From: Paracoccaceae bacterium
GTDB taxonomy: Bacteria > Pseudomonadota > Alphaproteobacteria > Rhodobacterales > Rhodobacteraceae
DNA: 32,542 bases
Assembly: GCA_023383015.1 (NCBI GenBank)
Contig: JAHDXW010000039.1
Location: 1-32,542 of the forward strand
Direction of reading: 5' to 3'
The position numbers were made by a program, and so were the translations under genes. Positions 14,664-23,592 of this stretch are shown piece after piece. The notes beneath the pieces are model-generated. The model made no database searches. It was not told the origin of the DNA and saw nothing but the letters and a program-made list of their open reading frames with translations. Positions within the stretch are counted from its first letter, which is position 1. Every line of letters starts with the position of its first letter.

Positions 14664-15356
14664 TCAGCGTGCCGCCCGCCGCCAGCCCGCGGCGACCGCC
14701 TCGGCCTCGCTGCAGAACCAGCGCTCGCCGCGGTCGGGGTCGATCCGCACCCGGCCGTAGTCGCGCTGGCCCGGCAGGTGGAAGACGCGCCCCGACGCCG
14801 AGACGTTGCCCTTGATCGCGCAGGCCGGATCGCCCGCGCCCGCGCCCCCCGCCGCTGCCGTCCGCACCGCCGCGCGCATCTCCGCCGGCCGCGTCACCGG
14901 GCCCGCCCACAGCCCGCGCCCGGCGAACATCGCCTCCTTCTCGAGTCCGGTGTAGCTGTCGGCGTATTCGGGATAGGCCAGCGCCGCGCCCTCGCCCACC
15001 AGCACCGCGCCGAGATCCGCCCCCCCCGCCCGGCAGACCGCGACGATGCGCCCGTAGCGGTCGGTGTCCGTGCCGCGGCAGTCCACCCGGCGGTTGTCGA
15101 TCGCCGCCAGAAGCCGGTCCCTCGCCCATTGCCCGCAGGCCCAGTCCCGCCCGTCGTGGCGGGCGCAGCGCTGGCCGAGTTCCGGCGCGTCGATGCCGTG
15201 CAGCCGCACCCGCTGGCCGGCGACCTCCAGCGTGTCGCCGTCCACCACCCGCGCCGGCCCCGCCGGGTTGCCCTCGTCCGCCGCCGGGGCGGCGGCCGGC
15301 ATGGCCGCGATCGCCACCACCACCGCCGGAACGAAGAAGAAACGATTCGTTAACAT
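14664..15356 (-). CDS. Secreted thermonuclease (SNase-like)
   Basis: 230 residues. Residues 1-26 are a signal peptide ([25 protein letters not shown]). The SNase domain has [22 protein letters not shown] (catalytic Arg and Glu) and [11 protein letters not shown] (second Arg), consistent with a Ca2+-dependent nuclease acting outside the cytoplasm. A C-terminal segment of about 50 residues ([20 protein letters not shown] to [16 protein letters not shown]) is the conserved tail seen in alphaproteobacterial members, with two Cys that may pair. The gene is downstream of betA on the same strand, separated by a structured spacer. Confidence 0.9.
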   Translation of the reverse strand: MLTNRFFFVPAVVVAIAAMPAAAPAADEGNPAGPARVVDGDTLEVAGQRVRLHGIDAPELGQRCARHDGRDWACGQWARDRLLAAIDNRRVDCRGTDTDRYGRIVAVCRAGGADLGAVLVGEGAALAYPEYADSYTGLEKEAMFAGRGLWAGPVTRPAEMRAAVRTAAAGGAGAGDPACAIKGNVSASGRVFHLPGQRDYGRVRIDPDRGERWFCSEAEAVAAGWRRAAR

Positions 15357-15363
15357 CTGCCCC

Positions 15364-15418
15364 GCATCGCCCCTTGCGGGGGCGAAATCAAGGCCGCCGC
15401 GGCGGCCCGGGGCGATGC
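15364..15418. promoter_or_regulatory. Alternative hairpins between betA and the thermonuclease gene
   Basis: GCATCGCCCC (15364-15373) can pair perfectly with GGGGCGATGC (15409-15418), enclosing the 14-bp palindrome GCCGCCGCGGCGGC. The same arm can instead pair locally (TCGCCCC with GGGGCGA at 15379-15385). The two folds exclude each other. It may be a terminator or attenuator between the two same-strand genes; no U-tract is present. Confidence 0.4.
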
Positions 15419-15425
15419 TGCCGGT

Positions 15426-17075
15426 TCAGCGCTGGCGGTCCTGCCAGCCGGGGTGCTGCCAGGGTGCGGCCGCCTCGCGCGGCAGCGGCGGCCGGCCGAG
15501 GATGTGGTCGGCGATCTTCTCGCCGGCCATGATCGAGGGGGCGTTGAGGTTGCCGTTGGTGATGCGCGGAAAGAGCGCGCTGTCGGCGATCCGCAGCCCC
15601 TCGACGCCGATCACCCGCCCCTCGGGGTCGGCCACCGCCATGGGGTCGTCCGCGGCCCCCAGCCGGGCGGTGCCGCACGGGTGATAGGCGGTCTCGGCAT
15701 GGGCGCGCAGCCAGTCGTCAAGCTCGGCATCAGACTGCACGCCCGGCCCCGGCGCGAGCTCGGCCCTCACATGCGCGGCCATCGCCGGCCGGCCGAAGAT
15801 CTCGCGGCCGAGCCGGACGCAGGCGCGGAACTCCGGCAGGTCGTCGGGATGGGAGAGATAGCCGAAGCGGATCGCCGGCGGATCCTGCGGTCGCGGCGAG
15901 GCCAGCGTGACGCGCCCGCGCGCCTTCGAGCGCATCGGCCCGACATGGGCCTGGAAGCCGTGCTCGTCGGCCACGCCCTGCCCGTCGTAGCGCACCGCGA
16001 TCGGCAGGAAGTGGAACTGGATGTCTGGATAGTCGATGCCCGCCGCCGAGCGGATGAACGCCCCCGCCTCGAACTGGTTCGACGCCCCGGGCCCGCGCCG
16101 GGCGAGCAGCCACATGAGCCCCACCCAGGCCTTGCCCGCCAGGCTCCAGTAGCGGCGCAGCGTGATCGGCCGGCGCGCGGAATACTGCAGGTAGACCTCG
16201 AGATGGTCCTGCAGGTTCGCCCCGACGCCGGGCCGGTTGGCCAGGACCGGCAGGCCGAGGCGCGCAAGCTCGGCCCCCGGGCCGATGCCCGACAGCATCA
16301 GCAGCTTCGGGGTGTTGATCGCCGAGGCGGCCAGCACCACCTCGCGCCGCGCCGCCACCACCTCGCGCCGCCCGCCGCGGTCGATCTCCACCCCCACGGC
16401 CCGCCGGCCCGCGAAGCGGACCCCCAGCGCCAGACCGCGCACCAGCCGGCAGCGCCCCCCGGCCAGCGCCGGCCGCAGGTAGGCCCGCGCCGCCGACCAG
16501 CGCAGCCCGTCGCGGATGGTCGCGTCGAGCGCCCCGAACCCCTCCTGCTGCAGCCCGTTGGTGTCCGCCGTCACCGGATAGCCGGCCTCGGCACCGGCGG
16601 CGACGAAGGCCTCGAACAGCGGATGCGTCATCGCCCCGGGGCGCACCGTCAGCGGCCCGCCGCGGCCGCGCAGCGGGTGGCCCGCCGGCCCGCGCCAGTC
16701 CTCCATCCGCCGGAAGTAGGGCGCCACATCGGCCCAGCCCCAGCCGGCCGCCCCGGCCTCGGCCCAGTGGTCGTAGTCGCGGGCGTGGCCGCGGACGTAG
16801 ACCATGCCGTTGATCGACGACGACCCCCCGATCACCCGCCCGCGCGGGCAGTGCAGCCGCCGGCCGCCCAGCCCCGGCTCGGGCTCGGTGACGAAGCCCC
16901 AGTCGTAGCGGCGCATGTGCATGGGGTACGAGAGCGCCCCGGGCATGGCGATGAAGGGGCCGAGATCGCTGCCGCCGGCCTCGACCACGATCACCGATGC
17001 CCCGGCCTCGGCCAGCCGGAAGGCCACCGCCGATCCCCCCGACCCCGCCCCGACGACGACGAAATCCGCCTCCAC
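15426..17075 (-). CDS. betA: Choline dehydrogenase (GMC oxidoreductase)
   Basis: 549 residues from a GTG preceded by GGGAAGGGCGGGGCG. The FAD-binding Rossmann motif [20 protein letters not shown] opens the protein; GMC signature 1 is [20 protein letters not shown] and signature 2 lies in [19 protein letters not shown]. The catalytic pair is in [11 protein letters not shown] (His465) and [11 protein letters not shown] (Asn509/511). It oxidises choline to betaine aldehyde at the inner membrane, passing electrons to the respiratory chain. It follows betB by 299 bases on the same strand, so it belongs to the betIBA unit but may have a separate leader or transcript. Confidence 0.93.
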   Translation of the reverse strand: MEADFVVVGAGSGGSAVAFRLAEAGASVIVVEAGGSDLGPFIAMPGALSYPMHMRRYDWGFVTEPEPGLGGRRLHCPRGRVIGGSSSINGMVYVRGHARDYDHWAEAGAAGWGWADVAPYFRRMEDWRGPAGHPLRGRGGPLTVRPGAMTHPLFEAFVAAGAEAGYPVTADTNGLQQEGFGALDATIRDGLRWSAARAYLRPALAGGRCRLVRGLALGVRFAGRRAVGVEIDRGGRREVVAARREVVLAASAINTPKLLMLSGIGPGAELARLGLPVLANRPGVGANLQDHLEVYLQYSARRPITLRRYWSLAGKAWVGLMWLLARRGPGASNQFEAGAFIRSAAGIDYPDIQFHFLPIAVRYDGQGVADEHGFQAHVGPMRSKARGRVTLASPRPQDPPAIRFGYLSHPDDLPEFRACVRLGREIFGRPAMAAHVRAELAPGPGVQSDAELDDWLRAHAETAYHPCGTARLGAADDPMAVADPEGRVIGVEGLRIADSALFPRITNGNLNAPSIMAGEKIADHILGRPPLPREAAAPWQHPGWQDRQR

Positions 17076-17138
17076 CGCCCCGCCCTTCCCTGTCCCCTGT
17101 CCTGCCGTCCCGCCCCCCGCCCCTCCCCGGTCCGCGGG

Positions 17139-17212
17139 GTGAGTCGGCGGCGGGTCAAGGCCGCCGCAGGCGCGGCCGCAGGCCGTTCAGCCTTGACGCG
17201 CCGGCGACTCGC
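17139..17212. repeat. 23-bp imperfect inverted repeat in the betB-betA gap
   Basis: Arm 17139-17161 (GTGAGTCGGCGGCGGGTCAA plus GGC) pairs with arm 17190-17212 (its complement, with 3 mismatches of 23), enclosing a 28-base loop. In RNA this is a very stable stem. It could be a dispersed intergenic palindromic element or an attenuator within betB-betA. No coding function is seen for the strand-symmetrical frames through it. Confidence 0.7.
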
Positions 17213-17233
17213 CCCCACGCTCGATGCCGCCCT

Positions 17234-17257
17234 GCGAAGGGCAGACCTGCCCTTCGC
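17234..17257. terminator. Perfect 10-bp hairpin in the betB-betA gap
   Basis: GCGAAGGGCA-GACC-TGCCCTTCGC, a perfect stem with a 4-base loop. It stands 117 bases after the betB stop in the direction of transcription. There is no U-tract, so it may act as an mRNA-stabilising or partial termination hairpin. The rest of the 299-base gap (17076-17374) holds only GC-rich sequence without a credible gene. Confidence 0.5.
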
Positions 17258-17374
17258 GCGCTTCCCAAGCCGTGCCACCGCGGCCGCCCGCCGGCCGGGC
17301 GCGGGCCCGGCCCAACCGCCGTGGCGCGCTCCGGCGCGCCGGCGGCGGGCGGGAGGGCCCCGGCCCGGCACGCC

Positions 17375-18832
17375 TCAGTAGGGCGCATCGAGGGGCCCCA
17401 TGCCGACGTGGACGGCCTTGATCCGGCTGTAGTGCTCGATCGCCGCGCGGCCGTTCTCGCGGCCGAGGCCCGAGAGCCTGACGCCGCCGAAGGGCATCTC
17501 GACTGGCGTGAGGTTGTAGGAGTTGATCCAGACGGTGCCCGCCGCGACCGCCGCCGCCACCCGGTGGGCACGGGCGAGGTCGCGGGTGAAGATGCCGGCC
17601 GCCAGCCCGTAGGGCAGGGCGTTCGCGCGTGCCACCACCTCCTCCTCGCCGGCAAAGCCCATCACCGCCATCACCGGGCCGAACACCTCCTCGCGGGCCA
17701 GCGCCATGTCGTCGGTGACCCCGGCGAAGACGGTGGGCTCGACGAAATGGCCGGCCGCGAAGGGCCCGCCGCCGCCGCCGGCGACAAGCCGGGCGCCGGC
17801 GGCGCGGGCCGCGGCGATGTGGGCCAGCACCTTCGCGCGCTGGCCGGCCGAGACGAGAGGTCCGATCTGGGTGGCCGGATCGAGCGGATCGCCGAGGCGC
17901 AGCGCGCGGGTGCGCGCCACCAGCCGCTCGAGGAAGGCGGCCATCACCGGCTCGGCCACGAACACCCGCGTGCCGTTCGAGCAGACCTGCCCGGCCGAGT
18001 AGAAGTTGCCGAGCATGGCCGCGCCCACCGCCTCGTCGAGGTCGGCATCGGCGAAGACGATCAGCGGCGACTTGCCGCCAAGCTCCATCGTCGCGGCCTT
18101 CATGCCCTCGGCCGCGGCGGCATAGACGCGCCGGCCGGTGGCGACCGAGCCGGTCAGCGACACCTTGGCGACGCGGTCGTCGGCGACCAGCGCCGCCCCC
18201 ACCGCCGCGCCGCCCTGGACGACCGAGAACAGCCCCGCCGGCAGCCCCGCCTCGGAAAGGATTGCGGCCAGTTCGAGTGCGCCGAGCGGGGTCAGCTCGG
18301 AGGGCTTGAAGACCATCGCGTTGCCGCAGGCAAGCGCCGGGGCGGCCTTCCAGCAGGCGATCTGGCTGGGGTAATTCCAGGCGCCGATGCCAACGCAGAC
18401 GCCGAGCGGCTCGCGCAGGGTGTAGGCGAAGTCGCGGCCGAGCGGGATCGTCTCGCCGCCGAGGCCGGCGGCGAGCCCGCCGAAGAATTCCAGCGCATCG
18501 GCCCCCGACGGCCAGTCGGCGACCCGCGTCTCGGCGATCGGCTTGCCGGTGTCGAGGGTCTCGAGCCGGGCCAGCGCCTCGCCGCGGGCGCGGATCAGCG
18601 CCGCTGCGCGCGTCAGGATGCGTCCGCGCTCGACCGGCCGGACGCCCGCCCAGTCGCGCTGCGCCGCCGCCGCCGCCGCCACTGCCGCCTCGATCACCGC
18701 CGGCGTCGCCTCGTGCAGGCGGGCGATCTCGGTGCCGGTGAAGGGGTAGTCGACGGCGAGCGGGGCGCCGGCGCGGTCCTCGAGCGGGCGGCCGGCGACG
18801 AAATGGCTGGCCGGCGGGTCGGCGCGCATCAT
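17375..18832 (-). CDS. betB: Betaine aldehyde dehydrogenase
   Basis: 485 residues. All aldehyde dehydrogenase residues are present: Asn153 ([19 protein letters not shown]), Lys176 (FKPSELTPL), Glu250 (MELGGKSPL) and the nucleophile Cys284 ([14 protein letters not shown]). C-terminal [20 protein letters not shown] is the BetB-type ending. It oxidises betaine aldehyde to glycine betaine with NAD(P)+. The first of two adjacent ATGs overlaps the betI stop (ATGA), which favours that start and implies translational coupling with the repressor gene. Confidence 0.94.
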   Translation of the reverse strand: MMRADPPASHFVAGRPLEDRAGAPLAVDYPFTGTEIARLHEATPAVIEAAVAAAAAAQRDWAGVRPVERGRILTRAAALIRARGEALARLETLDTGKPIAETRVADWPSGADALEFFGGLAAGLGGETIPLGRDFAYTLREPLGVCVGIGAWNYPSQIACWKAAPALACGNAMVFKPSELTPLGALELAAILSEAGLPAGLFSVVQGGAAVGAALVADDRVAKVSLTGSVATGRRVYAAAAEGMKAATMELGGKSPLIVFADADLDEAVGAAMLGNFYSAGQVCSNGTRVFVAEPVMAAFLERLVARTRALRLGDPLDPATQIGPLVSAGQRAKVLAHIAAARAAGARLVAGGGGGPFAAGHFVEPTVFAGVTDDMALAREEVFGPVMAVMGFAGEEEVVARANALPYGLAAGIFTRDLARAHRVAAAVAAGTVWINSYNLTPVEMPFGGVRLSGLGRENGRAAIEHYSRIKAVHVGMGPLDAPY

Positions 18833-19482
18833 TGCCGCCCCCCGGGCCCCGGCGGTCCGGCGGCCGCCCCGGCAGCCCGCCCGGCAGCCGGCGCGGCGCC
18901 CGGTCCGGCGCCCAGTTCGGCGGCAAGATGGGCCAGCACCGCCGCCTCGGCCGCCGCCCCGTCGGGCGGCCCCTCGCCCAGGGCCTCGCGCAGGTAGACC
19001 CCGTCGATCATCGCCCCCAGCCGGCCGGCCACCGCCTCCGCGCGCGCCCCCGCCAGGGGGCGCAGCGCATGCACGAGGTTGGAGGCCAGCCGCCGCTGGT
19101 AGATCCCGAGCAGCCGGCGCGCCCCGGGCACGCTCTGGGCCAGCATGTAGAAGGTCAGCCACGCCCCCACGGCCTCGCGGCGGAAGTTTCGCGGTTCGAA
19201 TCCTGCCGCCACGATCGCCCCGAGCCGCGCCCGCGGGTCGCTTCCCGCCGCCCGCAGCCCCGCGCGCACCGCCGCGCCGTAGTCGGCCAGCACCTGGCGC
19301 ATGGCAGCCAGGAACAGCGCCTCCTTCGCGCCGAAATAGTGGTGGGCAAGCGCGCTCGACATTCCGGCGGCGCGCGCGATCTGGCCCACCGTCACGTCCA
19401 GCGTGCCGGCCCGGCCGATCGCCTCGATCGTCGCTTTGACGAGCGCCGCCCTCCGGATAGGCTCCATCCCGAGTTTCGGCAT
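18829..19482 (-). CDS. betI: TetR-family repressor BetI
   Basis: 217 residues from the ATG of [20 protein letters not shown], the N-terminus typical of BetI. The helix-turn-helix is [20 protein letters not shown] at about residues 30-50; the rest is the TetR ligand-binding domain. The last 25 residues are Ala/Pro/Gly-rich and probably unstructured. BetI represses choline oxidation and uptake genes until choline or an intermediate is present. It is the first gene of betIBA, divergent from choX across 88 bases that hold a palindrome. The frame is open upstream but the MPKLGM start is clear from the family. Confidence 0.92.
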   Translation of the reverse strand: MPKLGMEPIRRAALVKATIEAIGRAGTLDVTVGQIARAAGMSSALAHHYFGAKEALFLAAMRQVLADYGAAVRAGLRAAGSDPRARLGAIVAAGFEPRNFRREAVGAWLTFYMLAQSVPGARRLLGIYQRRLASNLVHALRPLAGARAEAVAGRLGAMIDGVYLREALGEGPPDGAAAEAAVLAHLAAELGAGPGAAPAAGRAAGAAAGPPGPGGRQ

Positions 19483-19507
19483 CGGCGGCGGGGTCCACGA
19501 AAACCTC

Positions 19508-19536
19508 TTGCCAAGGGATGCTATCCGTATCTTTAT
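19508..19536 (+). promoter_or_regulatory. Predicted choXWV promoter
   Basis: TTGCCA - 17 bases - CTTTAT. The -10 touches the palindrome at 19535-19548, which would cover the transcription start. The -10 is a weak match, so the exact position is tentative. Confidence 0.4.
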
Positions 19537-19547
19537 TGACCCGTCAA
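19518..19547 (-). promoter_or_regulatory. Predicted betIBA promoter
   Basis: Minus strand TTGACG - 18 bases - TAGCAT, giving a start near 19511 and a leader of about 29 bases. The -35 lies inside the ATTGAC-CC-GTCAAT palindrome, so a bound repressor would cover it. Confidence 0.5.
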
Positions 19548-19548
19548 T
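19535..19548. promoter_or_regulatory. Palindromic operator candidate for BetI
   Basis: ATTGACCCGTCAAT has perfect 6-bp arms around CC. The ATTGA-N4-TCAAT layout resembles BetI operators as I remember them. It sits in the middle of the betI/choX divergent region and overlaps elements of both promoters, the position expected of an autoregulatory TetR site. A second small palindrome, GGATgctATCC, lies at 19517-19527. Confidence 0.6.
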
Positions 19549-19570
19549 CAAGAAAGCAGGGAGGCCCGCC

Positions 19571-20500
19571 ATGACCCTTCGCCCGACCCTTGCCGCCGCA
19601 GGGATCGCCCTCGCCCTCGCCCAGCCAGCCCAGGCGGCCGGCTGCGACAAGGTGGTCTTCTCCGACGTCGGCTGGACCGACATCACCGCGACCACCGCGG
19701 TCGCGACCACCCTCCTGCAGGCGCTCGGCTACGAGACCGAGGTGCTGGTGCTGTCGGTGCCGGTCACCTACACCTCGCTCGCGGCCGGGCAGATCGATGT
19801 CTTCCTCGGCAACTGGATGCCCACCATGGAGGCCGACATCGCCCCCTACCGCGACGCCGGCACCGTCGACACCGTCCGGGTGAACCTCGAGGGGGCGAAG
19901 TACACGCTGGCCACCAACGCCGCCGGGGCCGCCCTCGGCATCGCCGACTTCGCCGACATCGCCGGCCAGGCCGCAGGACTGGGCAACCGCATCTACGGCA
20001 TCGAGCCCGGCAACGACGGCAACCGGCTGATCCTCGACATGATCGCCGCCGACGCCTTCGGACTGAAGGGCTTCGAGCTCGTCGAGAGCTCCGAGCAGGG
20101 GATGCTCGCCCAGGTCGCCCGCGCCGACAGCCGCGGCGAGCCGGTCGTCTTCCTCGGCTGGGAACCGCACCCGATGAACGCCAGCTTCGCGCTGACCTAC
20201 CTGACCGGCGGCGACGACTGGTTCGGCCCCAACCTCGGCGGTGCCACGGTGCTGACCAACACCCGCAAGGGCTATGTCGAGGCATGCCCCAACACCGGCG
20301 CGTTCCTCAGGAACCTCTCCTTCACGCTGGCGCTCGAGAACGAGATCATGGGGATGATCCTCAACGACGGGATGGAGCCCGCGGATGCCGCCAGGGCATG
20401 GCTGGGCGCCAACCGCGACGTGCTCGGCCCCTGGCTGGCGGGGGTGACGGCGAAGGACGGCGGCGATGCGCTCGCGGCCGTGACGGCGGCGCTCGACTAG
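19571..20500 (+). CDS. choX: Choline ABC transporter, substrate-binding protein ChoX
   Basis: 309 residues with a signal peptide ending at about AQPAQAA (residue 23). The aromatic box known from Sinorhizobium meliloti ChoX (Trp43, Trp90, Tyr119, Trp205, plus Asp45) is reproduced here at Trp35, Trp82, Tyr111, Trp197 and Asp37, every one shifted by exactly eight residues. This makes choline or acetylcholine a confident ligand. The protein is periplasmic and feeds ChoW/ChoV. The ATG follows the ribosome site AGGGAGG. The gene begins 88 bases from the divergent betI. Confidence 0.95.
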   Translation: MTLRPTLAAAGIALALAQPAQAAGCDKVVFSDVGWTDITATTAVATTLLQALGYETEVLVLSVPVTYTSLAAGQIDVFLGNWMPTMEADIAPYRDAGTVDTVRVNLEGAKYTLATNAAGAALGIADFADIAGQAAGLGNRIYGIEPGNDGNRLILDMIAADAFGLKGFELVESSEQGMLAQVARADSRGEPVVFLGWEPHPMNASFALTYLTGGDDWFGPNLGGATVLTNTRKGYVEACPNTGAFLRNLSFTLALENEIMGMILNDGMEPADAARAWLGANRDVLGPWLAGVTAKDGGDALAAVTAALD

Positions 20501-20516
20501 GCGCCGGCCCCGCGCG

Positions 20517-21374
20517 ATGGAGGCGCTGGACCGCCTGACCGAGGCGCTGACGGCCACCAAGCTTCCGGTCGGGCGCGCCGCCCGGCAGGTGTTCGACTGG
20601 CTGCTGGCGCATGCCGCCTGGGCCTTCGACGCGATGGCGGCGGCGATGGAGCGGCTGATCGACACCGTCCTGTGGCTGCTGCAGGCGCCCCATCCGCTGG
20701 CCGTCATCGGCGCCTTCGTGGCGCTGACCTGGGCCATCCAGCGGTCGTGGAAGCCCTGCGTGCTGGTCGCGCTGGGCTTTGTCTACATCCTCAACCAGGG
20801 CTACTGGAAGGCCACCACCGAAAGCCTGACGCTGGTGCTGTCGGCCTGCGTGGTCTGCATGGGGATCGGCGTACCGGTCGGGATCGCCGCGGCCCACCGG
20901 CCGCGGCTCTACGCCGCCATGCGCCCGGTGCTCGACCTCATGCAGACGCTGCCGACCTTCGTCTACCTGATTCCGGCGATCGTCTTCTTCGGCATCGGCA
21001 TGGTGCCGGGGCTGATCGCGACGGTGATCTTCGTGCTGCCCGCCCCCGTGCGGCTGACCCATCTCGGCATTGCCTCCACCCCCCAGCCGCTTCTGGAGGC
21101 CGCCACCGCCTTCGGAGCGACGCCGCGGCAGGTGCTGTGGAAGGTCGAGCTGCCCTGGGCGGTGCCGCAGATCATGGCCGGGCTGAACCAGACCATCATG
21201 CTGTCGCTGTCGATGGTGGTGATCGCGGCGCTGGTGGGGGCGGCGGGGCTGGGCGTGCCGGTGGTGCGGGCGCTCAATTCGGTCAACACCGCGCTCGGCT
21301 TCGAGGCGGGGATGGTGATCGTCGTCCTCGCCATCCTGCTCGACCGGATGCTCCGGGTGGAGCGGCGCCGATGA
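20517..21374 (+). CDS. choW: Choline ABC transporter, permease ChoW
   Basis: 285 residues with about six hydrophobic helices. The binding-protein-dependent transport (EAA) loop is visible in ATAFGATPRQVLWKVELPWA followed by VPQIMAGLNQTIMLSLSMV, as in ProW/ChoW permeases. N-terminal residues 1-50 are soluble and amphipathic. It forms the membrane channel for choline with ChoV as ATPase and ChoX as receptor. It starts 16 bases after choX and overlaps choV by 4 bases (ATGA). Confidence 0.94.
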   Translation: MEALDRLTEALTATKLPVGRAARQVFDWLLAHAAWAFDAMAAAMERLIDTVLWLLQAPHPLAVIGAFVALTWAIQRSWKPCVLVALGFVYILNQGYWKATTESLTLVLSACVVCMGIGVPVGIAAAHRPRLYAAMRPVLDLMQTLPTFVYLIPAIVFFGIGMVPGLIATVIFVLPAPVRLTHLGIASTPQPLLEAATAFGATPRQVLWKVELPWAVPQIMAGLNQTIMLSLSMVVIAALVGAAGLGVPVVRALNSVNTALGFEAGMVIVVLAILLDRMLRVERRR

Positions 21375-22456
21375 CCGCACCCGCCCGCACCCGCGACACC
21401 GCCGGCATCGCGGTCGAGTTCGACCGCGTCTCGATCGTCTTCGGCGAACGGCCCGAGACGGCGCTTGAGCTCATGGACCGGGGGCTCGACCGGGCCGCGG
21501 TCAAGGCCGCCTGCGGCCAGGTGCTCGGCGTGCACGACTGCTCGCTGACCGTGGCCGAGGGCGAGATCCTCGTCCTGATGGGACTGTCGGGGTCGGGCAA
21601 GTCGACGCTCCTGCGGGCCGTGAACGGGCTCAACCCGGTCTGCCGCGGCGCCGCCTGGGTCTGCGACGGCAACCGGCTTGTCGACGTCACCCATGCCGAC
21701 CCCGCCACCCTGCGCCGCATCCGCCTCAGCCGGGTGGCGATGGTCTTCCAGCAGTTCGGCCTCCTGCCCTGGCGGACGGTGCGCGAGAACGTCGGCCTGG
21801 GGCTGGAGCTTGCCGGGCTGGACAGGGCCGAGCGTGCCGTCCGCGTCGCCACCCAGCTCGAGCTCGTGGGCCTTACGGACTGGGCCGACCGCAAGGTGGG
21901 CGAGCTGTCGGGAGGAATGCAGCAGCGGGTGGGCCTTGCCCGCGCCTTTGCCACCGAGGCGCCGATCCTGCTCATGGACGAGCCCTTCTCGGCGCTCGAC
22001 CCGCTGATCCGGGTGCGGCTGCAGGACGAGCTTCTGGAGCTGCAGGCGCGGCTGAAGCGCACCATCCTGTTCGTCAGTCACGACCTTGACGAGGCCTTCA
22101 AGCTCGGCAACCGGATCGCGATCATGGAGGGCGGGCGGATCGTGCAGCTCGGCACCCCGCGCGAGATATTCTCGGCCCCCGCCTCGGCCTATGTCGCCGA
22201 CTTCGTCGAGACGATGAACCCCCTCGGGGTGCTGACGGCGGGGGATGCGGCCATGCCCGGCACCGCCGCCGGGGCGCCGGTTGCCGCCGCCACCCCGATC
22301 CGCGCGGTGATGGAGCGGCTGCGCGGCGAGGATGCGGCACTGCCGGTCGAGGATGCGGGTCGCCCGCTCGGAATCGTCACCCGCGCCTCGGTCATCGCCG
22401 CGCTGCTCGACCCGCGGCGGCAGGCGGTGCGCCCGGGACCAGCCGAAGGGCGGTAG
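21371..22456 (+). CDS. choV: Choline ABC transporter, ATP-binding protein ChoV
   Basis: 361 residues. Walker A GLSGSGKST at 71-79, Q-loop VFQQFGLLPW, signature LSGGMQQRVGLARA, Walker B ILLMDEPFSALDP and H-loop FVSHD are all present. The N-terminal 60-residue extension with ELMDRGLDRAAVKAACGQVL is typical of ProV/ChoV ATPases. The C-terminal part is short with a single remnant-like segment (DAALPVEDAGRPLGIVTRAS) in place of full tandem CBS domains, so osmotic gating as in ProV/OpuA is unlikely. ATG overlaps the choW stop. Confidence 0.94.
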   Translation: MTAPARTRDTAGIAVEFDRVSIVFGERPETALELMDRGLDRAAVKAACGQVLGVHDCSLTVAEGEILVLMGLSGSGKSTLLRAVNGLNPVCRGAAWVCDGNRLVDVTHADPATLRRIRLSRVAMVFQQFGLLPWRTVRENVGLGLELAGLDRAERAVRVATQLELVGLTDWADRKVGELSGGMQQRVGLARAFATEAPILLMDEPFSALDPLIRVRLQDELLELQARLKRTILFVSHDLDEAFKLGNRIAIMEGGRIVQLGTPREIFSAPASAYVADFVETMNPLGVLTAGDAAMPGTAAGAPVAAATPIRAVMERLRGEDAALPVEDAGRPLGIVTRASVIAALLDPRRQAVRPGPAEGR

Positions 22457-22523
22457 GGGCGGTCGGCCGGTCGCGGCGTGACGGCGAAAGGCGGGCAGGG
22501 GGCCCAGCGCCGCGCCGCCTGCC

Positions 22524-22563
22524 GCGCCGGGCGCATGCAGCCATCCCCGTCCCCTCCCGGCGC
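22524..22563. terminator. Inverted repeat after choV, weak terminator candidate
   Basis: GCGCCGGG (22524-22531) pairs with CCCGGCGC (22556-22563) across a 24-base loop in the 164-base convergent gap between choV and the EamA permease gene. At the other side, AGCGCC-TGA-GGCGCT (22608-22622) starts at the EamA stop codon. Neither has a U-tract; one or both may end the convergent transcripts. Confidence 0.3.
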
Positions 22564-22620
22564 CCGTGTCCCACTGGGGAGTGCGGGGAAGGGGGCAGGG
22601 GGTGCACAGCGCCTGAGGCG

Positions 22621-23535
22621 CTAGCCGCCCGTCGCCGCCACCGGCGGAACTGCCGCGCGGCGGCGCAGCACCGCCTCGCGCCAGGTGATGAAGCTGACCG
22701 CGCCCATGATCGTCAGCCCCCCCGCGATCACCCAGCCGTCGGCCGGCTCGCCGAAGGCAAGGGCGCCAAGCAGCGTCGCCCAGACCAGCTGCAGGAAGGT
22801 GACGGGCTGGGTCACCGTCACCGGCGCGGCCTGGAAGGCCATCGTCATGCACCAGTGGCCGGCGGTCGCGAAGGCCGCGACCCCGAACAGCCATGCCACC
22901 TGCACGGCGCTCAGCGGCATCCACACTGCCGCCGCGAACGGCGCCAGCCCGACCGTGACCCAGATCGACAGCATGCCGACGATGACCGCCGGCGGCGCCC
23001 AGTCGGTCATCCGCTTGGCCATCAGGTAGGAGGCGGCGAAGAAGGCCGAGGTGCCGAGCTGTGCCATGTGCCCGGGCGAGAGCTCGCGGAACCCCGGCCG
23101 CAGGATCACCAGCGCCCCCGCCAGCGCCGCCACGATCGCCAGCGCCCGGCGGAACGCGAATCGCTCGCCCAGCACCAGCGCCGCCCCGATGGTCACGCCG
23201 ATCGGCGTCAGGTAGCCCATCGCCGTCACCTCCGCGAGCGGGATCTGCGTCATGGCGTAGAACCAGCAGATCACCCCGAAGGTGTGCACGAGCCCGCGCA
23301 GTGCGAACAGCCCCAGTGCCGGCGCGCCGATGCGCGCCGCCCGCAGCGCCGGCAGCATCGGCAGCAGGAACACCAGCCCCAGAAGATAGCGCACGAATCC
23401 CGACTGCGCCGGCGGGATGCCCGGGCCGAGGTGCTTGACGATCGCGTTCACGCCGACGAAGCACAGGCCCGAGCCCAGCATCCACAGGGCGCCGGCAAGG
23501 GGTCGCGGCGGGGGCAGGGCGGGCGGGCCGGCCAT
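22621..23535 (-). CDS. EamA/DMT-family transporter
   Basis: 304 residues from the ATG of MAGPPALPPPRPLAGALWML; an upstream TTG would add 12 arginine-rich residues and lacks a spaced ribosome site. Ten hydrophobic segments in two EamA repeats are visible, including LWMLGSGLCFVGVNAIVKHL and FYAMTQIPLAEVTAMGYLTP, then a second copy with MTMAFQAAPVTVTQPVTFLQ. This is the drug/metabolite transporter pattern, an inner-membrane exporter of small metabolites. Substrate cannot be read from sequence. It lies 57 bases downstream of the ELWxxDGT gene on the same strand and converges with choV. Confidence 0.9.
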   Translation of the reverse strand: MAGPPALPPPRPLAGALWMLGSGLCFVGVNAIVKHLGPGIPPAQSGFVRYLLGLVFLLPMLPALRAARIGAPALGLFALRGLVHTFGVICWFYAMTQIPLAEVTAMGYLTPIGVTIGAALVLGERFAFRRALAIVAALAGALVILRPGFRELSPGHMAQLGTSAFFAASYLMAKRMTDWAPPAVIVGMLSIWVTVGLAPFAAAVWMPLSAVQVAWLFGVAAFATAGHWCMTMAFQAAPVTVTQPVTFLQLVWATLLGALAFGEPADGWVIAGGLTIMGAVSFITWREAVLRRRAAVPPVAATGG

Positions 23536-23592
23536 GGCGGGAACCAAAGCCGAACCCCGCCGCCGCCGCAAGCCCCCGCGCGGTCGGCCGCC

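Noticed and set aside
17155-17371. Short open frames through the betB-betA gap
   Set aside because: They are Arg/Ala/Pro-rich, mirror each other because of the inverted repeat, and lack ribosome sites.
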